A stretch of 64,000 nt of DNA from Tessaracoccus sp. OS52 (GTDB taxonomy: Bacteria; Actinomycetota; Actinomycetes; Propionibacteriales; Propionibacteriaceae): positions 1,674,001-1,738,000 of the forward strand of contig NZ_JAJEWM010000001.1 in NCBI RefSeq assembly GCF_020687685.1. Reading direction: 5' to 3'. The translations under genes and the position numbers were made by a program. Numbering within the stretch: the first letter of the stretch is position 1; every line of letters begins with the position of its first letter. Under the pieces are notes generated by a model. The model saw nothing but the letters and a program-made list of their open reading frames with translations. It was not told the origin of the DNA and ran no database searches. Below, piece by piece: positions 46,776-56,514 of the stretch.

Positions 46776-48209
46776 TCAGGACTCCGTGACGGCGCCCTGT
46801 TCCTTGACCTTGTGGACCCTGAGGTTGTTGGTCTTGCCCGGGACACCCATCGGCGATCCCGAAAGGATGACGATCCGCTCACCCACCTCGATCATCTTGT
46901 GCTCCCGGAGGAACTTGTCCACGTTCGCCACCATCTCCTCCTGGTTGTCGAAGTCCTCCGTGAGGAGGGTGTCGACGCCCCACGACAGGGTCATGACCTG
47001 ACGCGTGGAGTGCTCTGGCGAGAACACCAGAAGCGGGATGGAAGGACGCAGTCGCGAAAGACGACGTGCCGTGTCGCCCGACTTGGTGAAGGCCACCATG
47101 TAGCGAGCGTCGACCCGCTCCGCGACCTCCACCGCGGCCTTGGCGAGCACGCCACCGGTGGTGTGCGGGTCCCAGTCGATCGTGTGGATCTCCTCGTGGC
47201 CCTCACGCTCGGCGTACTCGACGATGCGGGCCATAGTGGCCACGGTCTCGACGGGATAGTCGCCGACCGAGGTCTCACCCGACAGCATGACCGCGTCGGT
47301 ACCGTCGAGGATGGCGTTGGCCACGTCGGAGGCCTCTGCCCTGGTGGGACGCGGGGAGGAGATCATCGATTCCAGCATCTGCGTGGCGACGATGACCGGC
47401 TTGGCCCACTTGCGCGCCGCACGGATGATCTGCTTCTGCACCAGCGGGACGTCCTCGAGCGGGAGCTCGACGCCGAGGTCACCGCGGGCGACCATGAAGG
47501 CGTCGAACGCGTCGATGATTGCCTGCAGGTTGCTGATGGCCTGCGGCTTCTCCAGCTTCGCGATGACGGGAAGGCGACGACCCTCCTCGTCCATGATCTC
47601 GTGGACCCGCTTGATGTCGTCACCGGAGCGGACGAAGGACAGGGCGATCATGTCGATGTCCTGTGCCAGTGCCCAGCGCAGGTCGTTCTCGTCCTTCTCA
47701 CTGAGCGCCGGCACCGAGACCGCGACACCGGGGAGGTTGATGCCCTTGTTGTTGGAGACGGGGCCGGGGACCGTGACCTCGCAGATCACGTCGGTGTCGG
47801 TGACCTCGATGGCCTGCAGCCCGACCTTGCCGTCATCGATGAGGATGGCGTCGCCGGGGCGGACGTCACCGGGGAGACCCTTGTAGGTGGTGGAGCACCG
47901 GGTACGGTCACCCTCGATGTCATCGATGGTGATGGTGAACCGGTCTCCTCGCTCAAGGAAATGCTTCTCGTCACCGGCGAACCGGCCGAGGCGGATCTTG
48001 GGACCTTGCAGGTCAGCCAGGACGCCCACCGTCTTCCCGGTGATGGCGGCTGCCTCACGAACGGCCTTGAGACGGCCTCCGTGTTCGTTGTAGTCGCCAT
48101 GGCTCATGTTGAGACGAGCCACGTTCATACCGGCGTTTATCAGGTCAACGAGACGCTCGGTGGTTTCGGAAGAGGGGCCTAGGGTACATACGATCTTTGC
48201 TCTGCGCAC
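46776..48209 (-). CDS. pyk: pyruvate kinase
   Basis: 477 residues. Opens VRRAKIVCTLGPSSET; active-site MARGDLGVELPLEDV (~220) and IVATQMLESM; C-terminal allosteric domain with FSPEHSTRQVMTLSWGV. Makes pyruvate and ATP from PEP. I start at GTG 48207-48209 because TAGGGT lies exactly 7 bases upstream and this is where actinobacterial homologues start; ATG 48215 falls one base after that box. The gene is alone between the tRNA terminator and rluD. Confidence 0.95.
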   Translation of the reverse strand: MRRAKIVCTLGPSSETTERLVDLINAGMNVARLNMSHGDYNEHGGRLKAVREAAAITGKTVGVLADLQGPKIRLGRFAGDEKHFLERGDRFTITIDDIEGDRTRCSTTYKGLPGDVRPGDAILIDDGKVGLQAIEVTDTDVICEVTVPGPVSNNKGINLPGVAVSVPALSEKDENDLRWALAQDIDMIALSFVRSGDDIKRVHEIMDEEGRRLPVIAKLEKPQAISNLQAIIDAFDAFMVARGDLGVELPLEDVPLVQKQIIRAARKWAKPVIVATQMLESMISSPRPTRAEASDVANAILDGTDAVMLSGETSVGDYPVETVATMARIVEYAEREGHEEIHTIDWDPHTTGGVLAKAAVEVAERVDARYMVAFTKSGDTARRLSRLRPSIPLLVFSPEHSTRQVMTLSWGVDTLLTEDFDNQEEMVANVDKFLREHKMIEVGERIVILSGSPMGVPGKTNNLRVHKVKEQGAVTES

Positions 48210-48216
48210 GGGCATC

Positions 48217-48222
48217 ACCCTA
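48217..48222 (-). promoter_or_regulatory. -10 box of pyk
   Basis: TAGGGT on the minus strand, 7 bases before the chosen GTG start; decides between two in-frame starts. Confidence 0.5.
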
Positions 48223-48265
48223 CCGGACGCCGATCCCAACTCGAAGGGGGGCCGGTTGCTGGAAG

Positions 48266-49189
48266 TCAGTCCCCTCGGACGATCTCCAGCGCGGCCTTCA
48301 GGTCCTCCGGGTAGGGCGAGCTGAACCTCACCCGCTCACCGTTGCGCGGGTGGTCGAAGGACAGCTCGACGGCGTGCAGCCACTGCCGCACCAGTCCCAG
48401 CCGTGCAGACAGCACCGGATCAGCGCCGTAGAGCGGATCTCCGCAGCACGGGTGTCCGATGGCTGCCATGTGAACGCGGATCTGATGGGTCCGCCCCGTC
48501 TCGAGGCCGATCTCCAGCAGTGTGGCCGCCCGGTGCGCCTCAATGGTGTCGTAGTGCGTGGTGCTCGCCCGTCCGCCGTCGAGGACGGCCATCTTCCACT
48601 CCGATCCGGGATGCCGTCCGATCGGAGCCTCAACGGTGCCCGTGAACGGATCGGGATGCCCCTGCACGAGTGCGTGGTAGGTCTTCTCGACCGTTTTGTC
48701 CCGGAAGGCCTGCTTCAGGATGGAGTAGGCGACCTCTGACTTCGCGACCACCATCAGCCCGCTGGTGCCGACGTCGAGCCGTTGCACCACCCCTTGGCGC
48801 TCCGGCGCACCCGAGGTCGAGATCCGGAAGCCGGCGGCGGCCAGATGCTCGGTGACCGAGGGTCCGTCCCAGCCCAGGCTGGGGTGCGCCGCCACGCCCG
48901 CGGGCTTGTCGACCACCACGATGTCGGCATCGTCGTGGACGATTCCCAGGCCCGCCGCGACCCGTGGCCGGACGACCGGCTTGTCCGGCTTGAGGTCGGC
49001 CTCCGCCAGTTCCAGCAGCTCACCACCGGCGACGCGCTGCGACGGCTTGGCCACCGGAGCGCCGTCGAGGGTCACTCCGCCGACCTCGATGAGCGCCTCG
49101 ATTCGGGAACGGCTGTAGCCCGAGACGCGGGCGGCGACGGCGTCGATCCGCTCTCCCGCCAGCGCCTCCGGTACCAGGAAGACACTCAC
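48266..49189 (-). CDS. rluD: RluD-type 23S rRNA pseudouridine synthase
   Basis: 307 residues. N-terminal S4-like domain ([20 protein letters not shown]), catalytic aspartate in [25 protein letters not shown] and the [16 protein letters not shown] motif. Isomerises uridines in helix 69 or related sites of 23S rRNA; exact target not determinable. GTG at 49187-49189 overlaps the lspA stop (GTGA), the usual actinobacterial lspA-rluD pair. Confidence 0.92.
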   Translation of the reverse strand: MSVFLVPEALAGERIDAVAARVSGYSRSRIEALIEVGGVTLDGAPVAKPSQRVAGGELLELAEADLKPDKPVVRPRVAAGLGIVHDDADIVVVDKPAGVAAHPSLGWDGPSVTEHLAAAGFRISTSGAPERQGVVQRLDVGTSGLMVVAKSEVAYSILKQAFRDKTVEKTYHALVQGHPDPFTGTVEAPIGRHPGSEWKMAVLDGGRASTTHYDTIEAHRAATLLEIGLETGRTHQIRVHMAAIGHPCCGDPLYGADPVLSARLGLVRQWLHAVELSFDHPRNGERVRFSSPYPEDLKAALEIVRGD

Positions 49190-49731
49190 GCGTCGTTCGC
49201 CTCCACGGGCTGGGCATCGGACGCCGGGGCGGGCTCGGTGGCCGGTTCCGGATGGTGTCGAAGGCTGAGGACGATGATCGCAGCGGCAGCGCTCGTGATG
49301 CAGACGTCGGCGACGTTGAAGATCGCGAAGTAGGGCAGCTGTACGAAGTCGATGACGTGCCCGTAGAGGGGCTCGGGATCCCGGAACAGCCGGTCGTACA
49401 GGTTCCCGGAGATGCCGGCGATCAGCAGACCGAGGGCGACGGCGTGGGATTGCCACCTGATGCGCGCCAGCCCCAGCGTCAGGCTTCCGGCCAGCGCGAC
49501 GATGGCGAACAGCGACAGCAGGAGGGTGGATCCACTCCCCATGCCGAACGCAGCCCCGGGGTTGCTGATGAGGGTGAACCTCACTACTGGGCCGAGGACC
49601 TCAACCGGTTCCCCCCACTCGAGGTTGGCCAGCGCTGCCTGTTTCGTCAGCTGGTCGGCTGAGAGTCCGAGCGCGCCGATCCCGAGCGCGGTCAACCGGG
49701 CAGCGGACCCCGAGGGGGCCCCGCGACTCAG
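49186..49731 (-). CDS. lspA: lipoprotein signal peptidase (signal peptidase II)
   Basis: About 181 residues, four helices, catalytic aspartates in GNLYDRLF and FNVADVCI and the NPGAAFGM motif; the tail is acidic/proline-rich. It cleaves lipoprotein signal peptides such as that of the Rieske lipoprotein here. No ATG or GTG precedes the first helix. CTG at 49729-49731 overlaps the upstream stop (CTGA) and has GAGGAA 5-6 bases upstream; TTG 49693-49695 is the alternative. Start therefore uncertain. Confidence 0.85.
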   Translation of the reverse strand: MSRGAPSGSAARLTALGIGALGLSADQLTKQAALANLEWGEPVEVLGPVVRFTLISNPGAAFGMGSGSTLLLSLFAIVALAGSLTLGLARIRWQSHAVALGLLIAGISGNLYDRLFRDPEPLYGHVIDFVQLPYFAIFNVADVCITSAAAAIIVLSLRHHPEPATEPAPASDAQPVEANDA

Positions 49732-50156
49732 CGCCGTTCCTCGCGCTGCTTGCAGGTGACGCACATCGTCGCGCGTGGGAACACCTGCAGCCGGCCCTTG
49801 CCGATGGGCTCTCCGCACACTTCACACAGGCCGTAGTGCCCGTCATCGAACAGCTTGAGTGCGAGGCGAGCCTGGTCAGCCATTTCGCGCACGTTCTGCG
49901 CGAGCGACAGCTCCTGGTCCCGCTCGAAGTTGCTCGAGCCCACGTCCGCCGGGTCACGTCCGGCGCCGTCGGTGCCACCGCGCAGGAAGTCGGTGAGTTC
50001 CTCCTCGGTTGCGGCCACCTTGCGCTCGAGGCGATCGAGTTCCTCTACGAGGAGTTCGCGCTGTTCCGCGACCTCTTCTGGGGTCCAGGGGTCCTCGCCG
50101 GGACGGACCGGGAGTTCGCTCGCCGGGGCGGCGGGACCTGCATTCTTCGTGGACAT
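49728..50156 (-). CDS. DksA/TraR-type zinc-finger protein
   Basis: 142 residues: a coiled-coil middle (EVAEQRELLVEELDRLERKV) and a C-terminal zinc finger C-x2-C-x17-C-x2-C (CEVCGEP ... CVTCKQ) of the DksA/TraR/CarD-like group. Such proteins bind RNA polymerase through the secondary channel, although the DxxDxA tip is not obvious here. Start at ATG 50156 (MSTKNAGP); a GTG at 50195 is in frame. Lies directly upstream of lspA with a 4-base overlap. Confidence 0.88.
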   Translation of the reverse strand: MSTKNAGPAAPASELPVRPGEDPWTPEEVAEQRELLVEELDRLERKVAATEEELTDFLRGGTDGAGRDPADVGSSNFERDQELSLAQNVREMADQARLALKLFDDGHYGLCEVCGEPIGKGRLQVFPRATMCVTCKQREERR

Positions 50157-50225
50157 GGCTGCTTTCTTGGGTCGGACTGTCCGGTGAGGATACACCTCCC
50201 GGACAGCTTTTCAACACGGGTACGA

Positions 50226-50257
50226 AACTGGCCGGCACCCGCGGGTGCCGGCCAGTT
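50226..50257 (-). terminator. terminator after wag31
   Basis: Long stem AACTGGCCGGCACCC / GGGTGCCGGCCAGTT with a minimal loop, then TTTCG on the minus strand. Ends the dcw cluster. Confidence 0.8.
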
Positions 50258-50272
50258 CGATGACTGCCTAGT

Positions 50273-51196
50273 TCACTGCTCCGAGCCGTGGGCCAGGGCG
50301 TCCAGCCGAGGCGTCTCGGAATCGCGACGCTGCGCGAGTTCAGGGACGTCGCCAGGCTCGGGACGATCCTGCTCGAGCGCGTTGAGGTTGCGTGCCAACA
50401 GGTCGCGAAGGTTGTCGCGGTAGGAGTTCTCGAACTTGCGAAGCGCGTCGACCTTCGAGGTGAGTTCACGCTGCTCGCGCTCCAGGTCCTCGAACAGCTC
50501 GACTCGGCGCTGGTCGGCCTCGGTGTTGACACGGTTGGCGTTGGCCTCCGCCTCGCGGCGCATCTGCTCGGCGTTGACGCGTGCCTCGGACTCGATCCGC
50601 TCCGCCTTGGTGCGGGCGTCGGTGGTGATCTCGTGGGCCTGCTGCTTGGCATCGGCCAGCTTGCGCCGGGTCTCCTGCTCCGCCTCTTCGACCAGTTGTT
50701 CGGCCTGCTCGGTGGCGAGCTGCACCAGCCGGATGACGGCGGGGCTGGCCTCCTCACGCGTGCCGACGGTGATGTGCTCGGCCTGACCGGAGATCTCGCT
50801 CACCCGCTGGGTGCGCAGGTCATCCAGTTCGCCGCGGACCCTGGCGAGCTCGGCGCGCAGCTGTTCGTTCTGTGAAGCCAGCTCGGCGACCTGGCCGTCG
50901 TCGGCCGGTCCCTCCTGGACGGCGGCGGGCGCAGCGCTCAGGCGCTCGACCTCGGCACGCAGGTGGGCGATCTCCGCGTCCTTTGCTGCGATCTCCTGGG
51001 GCTCCACCCCACTCTGCTCACCCGAGCCCGCGGACTGGGCCTCACGCCGAAGGATGTCACGCTCGTTCTCGAACTGGCCGAAGGACTCCTCCACCTTGTC
51101 GATGAAGTTGTCGACATCGGCGACGTCGTAACCGGTGACGCCGCGACGAGCCATGCGGAACCTGACTCGACGGACCTCTTCCAAGGTGAGACTCAT
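50273..51196 (-). CDS. wag31: Wag31/DivIVA polar growth and septum scaffold
   Basis: 307 residues. N-terminal DivIVA lipid-binding domain (LEEVRRVRFRMARRGVTGYD region, 1-50), a variable linker (60-130), and a long coiled coil (~135-270) with heptads rich in A/E/R. It marks negatively curved membrane at poles and septa and recruits wall-synthesis proteins. ATG 51194-51196 has GGAG 7 bases upstream. A TAGAGT box at 51265-51270 could be its own -10. Confidence 0.94.
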   Translation of the reverse strand: MSLTLEEVRRVRFRMARRGVTGYDVADVDNFIDKVEESFGQFENERDILRREAQSAGSGEQSGVEPQEIAAKDAEIAHLRAEVERLSAAPAAVQEGPADDGQVAELASQNEQLRAELARVRGELDDLRTQRVSEISGQAEHITVGTREEASPAVIRLVQLATEQAEQLVEEAEQETRRKLADAKQQAHEITTDARTKAERIESEARVNAEQMRREAEANANRVNTEADQRRVELFEDLEREQRELTSKVDALRKFENSYRDNLRDLLARNLNALEQDRPEPGDVPELAQRRDSETPRLDALAHGSEQ

Positions 51197-51312
51197 TCTT
51201 AACTCCAACTGTCTGTGCTGTGTGCATTACCGGGCGGAGACCGGCCCAGTTTCGGCTTCAGGCTACTCTAGTGGCGCGGGGCCGCCAACGACCCTCAAGC
51301 CATGGTTTGGTC

Positions 51313-51807
51313 TCAGCTCTGGTTGAAGAAGCCGCCAGAGGCCAGGCGCTCCTTGTCCTCCGGCCCCACGACCAGGTTGGCCGGGCAGAGCAGGAAGACC
51401 TGGCTGGAGACGCGCTCGATGTTCCCGCGGAGCCCGAAGATGAGGCCGGCTGCGAAGTCCACCAGACGCTTGTCCTCACCCGCCTCCATGTCCGAGAGAT
51501 TCATGATCACCGGGATGCCGTCACGGAAGTTCTCCCCGATGGCCCGGGCCTCGTTGTACGAACGCGGACGGACACTCACGATCCGGCTGATGTCGGCAAC
51601 TTCCGGCTCCGTCACCACCATGGCCGGCCGACGCCGTTCCGGACGCTGGGCGGTCCGCTCTGGGAGTCTGGCCACCCGACTCACCTCCTCGACAGGTTCC
51701 TCGTCGACGTAGACGTCCTGCGAGAACTCCTCGGAGACCTCGTCGTGATCCTTGTAGCGGTCGTCCTCGACGATACCCATCCACTCGGCCAGCTTGCGTA
51801 CGCCCAC
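51313..51807 (-). CDS. sepF: SepF cell division protein
   Basis: 164 residues: N-terminal amphipathic helix (VRKLAEWMGIVED) for membrane binding, a linker of ~60 residues, and the C-terminal SepF domain (SYNEARAIGENFRDGIPVIM, FAAGLIFGLRGNIERVSSQVF). In actinobacteria, which lack FtsA, SepF tethers FtsZ to the membrane. GTG start with AGGAGG 6 bases upstream. It lies directly next to ftsZ, without the usual pgeF-yggS pair. Confidence 0.95.
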   Translation of the reverse strand: MGVRKLAEWMGIVEDDRYKDHDEVSEEFSQDVYVDEEPVEEVSRVARLPERTAQRPERRRPAMVVTEPEVADISRIVSVRPRSYNEARAIGENFRDGIPVIMNLSDMEAGEDKRLVDFAAGLIFGLRGNIERVSSQVFLLCPANLVVGPEDKERLASGGFFNQS

Positions 51808-51920
51808 AGTCGCCTCCTAAAACACTTGTCGGTGAGCCTACCCTGAGCCGCCCCGACCAAGGCATGCAAGGGCCCCGACACGCCGAAGCGCACCGGGGCC
51901 GGGATGAGAGCCTTCCGGGC
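51808..51920 (-). promoter_or_regulatory. ftsZ-sepF spacer with sepF promoter
   Basis: 113 bases. A GGCCCCG / CGGGGCC hairpin with a 16-base loop follows the ftsZ stop, and TAGGCT (plus 51835-51840) is a -10 candidate about 27 bases before the sepF start. sepF is probably transcribed partly on its own. Confidence 0.4.
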
Positions 51921-53090
<1,170 letters not shown>

Positions 53091-53246
53091 TGCCTGCCCT
53101 ACTGTTCGTCCGTCGCAACCCGTGCTGCTGCACTGAAGGCTATGGGGCGGGGTGACTGATCGTCCAACATCCAGCCCGAACCGCCGGAAAACCACCTCAA
53201 GTGCTACTTCAGGGTTCTCCGCGACGCCCGGTCGCTCACCGGAATC
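53091..53246 (-). promoter_or_regulatory. ftsZ upstream region
   Basis: 156-base spacer between ftsQ and ftsZ. Best candidate promoter: TTGGAC (plus 53162-53167) and TAGCCT (plus 53137-53142), 19 bases apart on the minus strand. The ribosome site is unclear (AGGGCAGG near -8). Confidence 0.35.
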
Positions 53247-53972
53247 CTACTTGGTGGTGGGGTGGCCCGGCGCCGACACGTCGTAGACCTCCGCCTCGAC
53301 CTCCAGCAGGACGGCGAGCACTTCGGCCTTCAGTTCCGACTGCTCCGCGCTTCCCCACACGACCGTGTCGCCGTCGCTCAGCTTGATGGTGATCTGGTCC
53401 ACGGCGCGGGCCTCCAGCGAGGCGACCCGGGGCCGGAGCTCTGCCGGAAGATGGTCCACGACGGTGGCCACGTCCGCGAGCAGACGGGTCTCGTCACTGG
53501 CGATCGCCGCCACCGGGACGCCCGGCTCGGGCGCGGCCGTGGAGTGGAACGCCACACCATGCCTGTCCAACCATTGGTACGACTCGCCGTTGAGCCGCTG
53601 GTAGACCAGCGAGCGCTCGGTGACGGAGATGCTGATGGCGTTGGGGAAGGCCCGCTCCACCGTCACTGCCTCGACCGGTGGGAGGGCGGCCACCCGGGCC
53701 CCGATGGCGTCGGTGTCCGTCGTCACCACGGGCTTGTCCCGGGCGACCTGGGCCGTTGCCAGCACTTCGTCGGTGGCCAGGAGTTGATTGCCGCTCACCC
53801 GCACGTCGCTCACCGCGAACACCGGAGAGAAGAACAGCAGGTACACCGCGAGGCCGCCGAGCAGGACCACCAGTCCGGCGGCGGCCAGCGCGAGGATCCT
53901 TCGCCTGACCTGCCGACGGCGTCGCTCCTGCAGCGCCTTCGCGAACGCGCCGGGCGACGACGTGTTGCTCAA
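53247..53972 (-). CDS. ftsQ: FtsQ division protein
   Basis: 241 residues: short basic cytoplasmic tail, one helix (~27-50), POTRA domain (FAVSDVRVSGNQLLATDEVL) and beta domain with VERAFPNAISISVTERSLVY. FtsQ links early and late septal proteins. Its start overlaps the murC stop by 4 bases. Confidence 0.93.
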   Translation of the reverse strand: MSNTSSPGAFAKALQERRRRQVRRRILALAAAGLVVLLGGLAVYLLFFSPVFAVSDVRVSGNQLLATDEVLATAQVARDKPVVTTDTDAIGARVAALPPVEAVTVERAFPNAISISVTERSLVYQRLNGESYQWLDRHGVAFHSTAAPEPGVPVAAIASDETRLLADVATVVDHLPAELRPRVASLEARAVDQITIKLSDGDTVVWGSAEQSELKAEVLAVLLEVEAEVYDVSAPGHPTTK

Positions 53973-55420
53973 TGGACCCGGGCCTCCGGGCGCTCCTTCA
54001 GGAGGTTCGCCAGCAACGGACCGACGATGGTCACGTCCCCGCAGCCGAGGGTGATGATCAGGTCCCCGGGCTGCGCTAGTTCGTTGAGCGCGTCGGGGAG
54101 GTCGAACTTCTCCTTCACGTAGTGGACCTCGCGGGCGCCGTGCTTGACGGCGGCGTCCACCACCAGCTCGCCTGTCACACCCGGCACCGGATCCTCCCGG
54201 GCGCCGCAGATGTCGTTGATCACCGCCACGTCCGCCATCGTCATGACCTCGCCGAACTCGTCGGCGAAGTCGATCGTGCGGCTGTAGAGATGGGGCTGGA
54301 AGCAGGCGATCAGGCGCCCGGGCAGCCCGGTCGCCTCGTTGCCCGCCTCGGTGGCGCGCCTGGCGGCCGTGAGCGCTGCCCGGATCTCGGTGGGATGGTG
54401 CGCGTAGTCGTCGAAAACCCGGATGCCCGCGGTGTCGGTGATGAGCTGGAACCTGCGCAGCGTTCCCTCGAACCGGCCGAGCGCTTCGACACAGGCATCG
54501 TGACCCAGGCCGAGGACGCGGCCGACCGCGTAGGCCGCGGAGGCGTTGGCCAGGTTGTGGTTGCCCGGTACCTGGAGGCGGATCTGACCCGCGTCCTCGC
54601 CGTAGGTGATCCTCGCGCGCACCCCATTGCCGTCAGGTTCCACCCCGCTGATGCGGACGTCGGCCTCCGGGCCCTCGCCGTAGCGGATGACCGTCGGACC
54701 CTCGCCATCGAGCTCGTCGGCCAGGGTGCGCGAGCCCGCGTCGTCGATGTTGATCACGACGTACTTCACGGCGGGTCGGGTGGCGAACGCGCGGAAGCCG
54801 TCGGCATAGGCCTCCGGGGTCCCCCAGTTGACCAGATGGTCTGCCTCCACGTTGGTGATGACGGCGATCTCCGTGGGGTACTGAAGGAACGAACCGTCGG
54901 ACTCGTCGGCCTCCACGACGAAGGCCTCGCCGGAACCGACGGCAGAGCTCGCGCCGGTCGTGGACAGCGGCCCACCGATCACGTAGCTCGGATCCGCCCC
55001 GGCCTCGGCGAGCATGACCGCCGTCATCGCGGTCGTCGTGGTCTTGCCGTGCGTCCCGGCCACCGAGATCGCGCGCTTGCCCACCATCAGCGCGGCGAGC
55101 GCCGCTGAGCGGTGCCAGATGCGCAGGCCGCGGCGCCTCGCCTCCACCAGTTCGACGTTGTCCGCCCGGATGGCCGACGAGATGATGACCGTGGCCGCGT
55201 CGCCGAGCTGCGAGGCGTCGTGACCCACGAAGGTGTGGACGCCACTGCGCTGGAGGGACCTCAGGGTGGACGAATCGCTCTGGTCGGAGCCGGAGGTAGG
55301 AATCCCGAGGTCGGCGTACATCCGGGCGATTCCACTCATCCCGGATCCGCCGACGGCGATGAAGTGCACCGGCCCGACCTCACTGGCCGGCACTACTTCG
55401 ATGGGGTTGAGGAGAGTCAC
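53969..55420 (-). CDS. murC: UDP-N-acetylmuramate-L-alanine ligase
   Basis: 483 residues, Mur ligase fold: N-domain VGGSGMSGIARMYADLG, P-loop GTHGKTTTTAM (~118-128), YAHHPTEIRA in the C-domain. Adds L-Ala to UDP-MurNAc. Overlaps murG and ftsQ by 4 bases each. Confidence 0.95.
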   Translation of the reverse strand: MTLLNPIEVVPASEVGPVHFIAVGGSGMSGIARMYADLGIPTSGSDQSDSSTLRSLQRSGVHTFVGHDASQLGDAATVIISSAIRADNVELVEARRRGLRIWHRSAALAALMVGKRAISVAGTHGKTTTTAMTAVMLAEAGADPSYVIGGPLSTTGASSAVGSGEAFVVEADESDGSFLQYPTEIAVITNVEADHLVNWGTPEAYADGFRAFATRPAVKYVVINIDDAGSRTLADELDGEGPTVIRYGEGPEADVRISGVEPDGNGVRARITYGEDAGQIRLQVPGNHNLANASAAYAVGRVLGLGHDACVEALGRFEGTLRRFQLITDTAGIRVFDDYAHHPTEIRAALTAARRATEAGNEATGLPGRLIACFQPHLYSRTIDFADEFGEVMTMADVAVINDICGAREDPVPGVTGELVVDAAVKHGAREVHYVKEKFDLPDALNELAQPGDLIITLGCGDVTIVGPLLANLLKERPEARVH

Positions 55421-56514
55421 GATGCCTCTTTCGCGGTTGACACTTCCAGCACGGCACGTGCCAGGACTTCCGCCGCGTCGGCGGGATACTGTTCCCGCGC
55501 CCGGGCAGACATCCGGGACAGCCGTTCAGGGTCGGTGATCAGGGGCACCACCGACGCGGCAAGCTTAACCGCACTCAGCTCCGACTCCGGCAACAGGATC
55601 CCGGCGTCCGCAGCCACCAGTTCTGCGGCGTTGCGGGCCTGCTCCCCGTTGCCCCACGGCAGGGGGACGAACACCACCGGCAGTCCGGACACGGCCGTCT
55701 CCATGACGGTGGCCGCGCCGGCGCGGGCCACCATCAGGTCCGCCGCCGCGTAGGCCCGGGCCATGTCCTCCACGAAGGCCACGGGGACGTACTTCGCTCC
55801 TGAGACGTGCTCCCTGACTCCCGTCCCCTCCACGAAGTTCTTCGGGCCGAGGACGTGCAGCACCTGGATCCCGGCACCAAGCAACTCCTCGAGCGCGCCG
55901 GTGACGGCCTGGTTGATGCTGACCGCACCCTGGGAGCCACCACTGACCAGCAGGGTGGGGCGATCCTCGTCGAGTCCGAACTCCCGTCGCGCCTCCGCGC
56001 GCCCCACTCGGGGCTGGGTGACGGATGCCGACATGGGCATGCCGATCAGTTCGGAGCCGGGCAGTTCGGTCTCGGCGAAGGTGGTGGCCACGTAGGCGGC
56101 GAAGCGGGCACCGATCCGGTTGGAGATGCCGGCGATCTTGTTGGCCTCGTGGAGCACCACCGGGACACCCATCGTGCGGGCTGCCAGATAGGCCGGAATC
56201 GAGACGTAGCCGCCGAAGCCGACGAGCGCCTCGGCCTTGGCGGCGCGCAGGATCCGGCGGGCCTCCAGCACCGACCTGGTCAGTGTCCAGGGCAGCCTCA
56301 CCAGGTCCAGGTCGAGCTTGCGGGACAGCGGCACGGGGGTGACGAACTCAAGCCGGAGCCCGGCTGCCGGTATCACCCGGGTCTCGAGTCCCTTGCGGGT
56401 GCCGATGCAGACCAGCTCGACGCCGGGTTCCAGTGCCTGCAACGCCCTGGCCGTGGCGATGAGCGGCGACGTGTGGCCGGCGGTGCCGCCGCCGGCAAGG
56501 ACCACGCTCGTCAT
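55417..56514 (-). CDS. murG: MurG, lipid II synthase
   Basis: 365 residues, GT-B fold: GGGTAGHTSPLIATA (~8-22), HEANKIAGISNRI, and SGGSQGAVSIN with the nucleotide-sugar site RAGAATVMETAVSGLPVVFVP region. Transfers GlcNAc from UDP-GlcNAc to lipid I. ATG 56512-56514 overlaps the ftsW TGA by 1 base; longer frames are spurious. Confidence 0.95.
   Translation of the reverse strand: MTSVVLAGGGTAGHTSPLIATARALQALEPGVELVCIGTRKGLETRVIPAAGLRLEFVTPVPLSRKLDLDLVRLPWTLTRSVLEARRILRAAKAEALVGFGGYVSIPAYLAARTMGVPVVLHEANKIAGISNRIGARFAAYVATTFAETELPGSELIGMPMSASVTQPRVGRAEARREFGLDEDRPTLLVSGGSQGAVSINQAVTGALEELLGAGIQVLHVLGPKNFVEGTGVREHVSGAKYVPVAFVEDMARAYAAADLMVARAGAATVMETAVSGLPVVFVPLPWGNGEQARNAAELVAADAGILLPESELSAVKLAASVVPLITDPERLSRMSARAREQYPADAAEVLARAVLEVSTAKEAS

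Noticed and set aside
51209-51312. Possible yggT hidden between sepF and wag31
   Set aside because: The 104-base spacer is too short and has no hydrophobic open frame.
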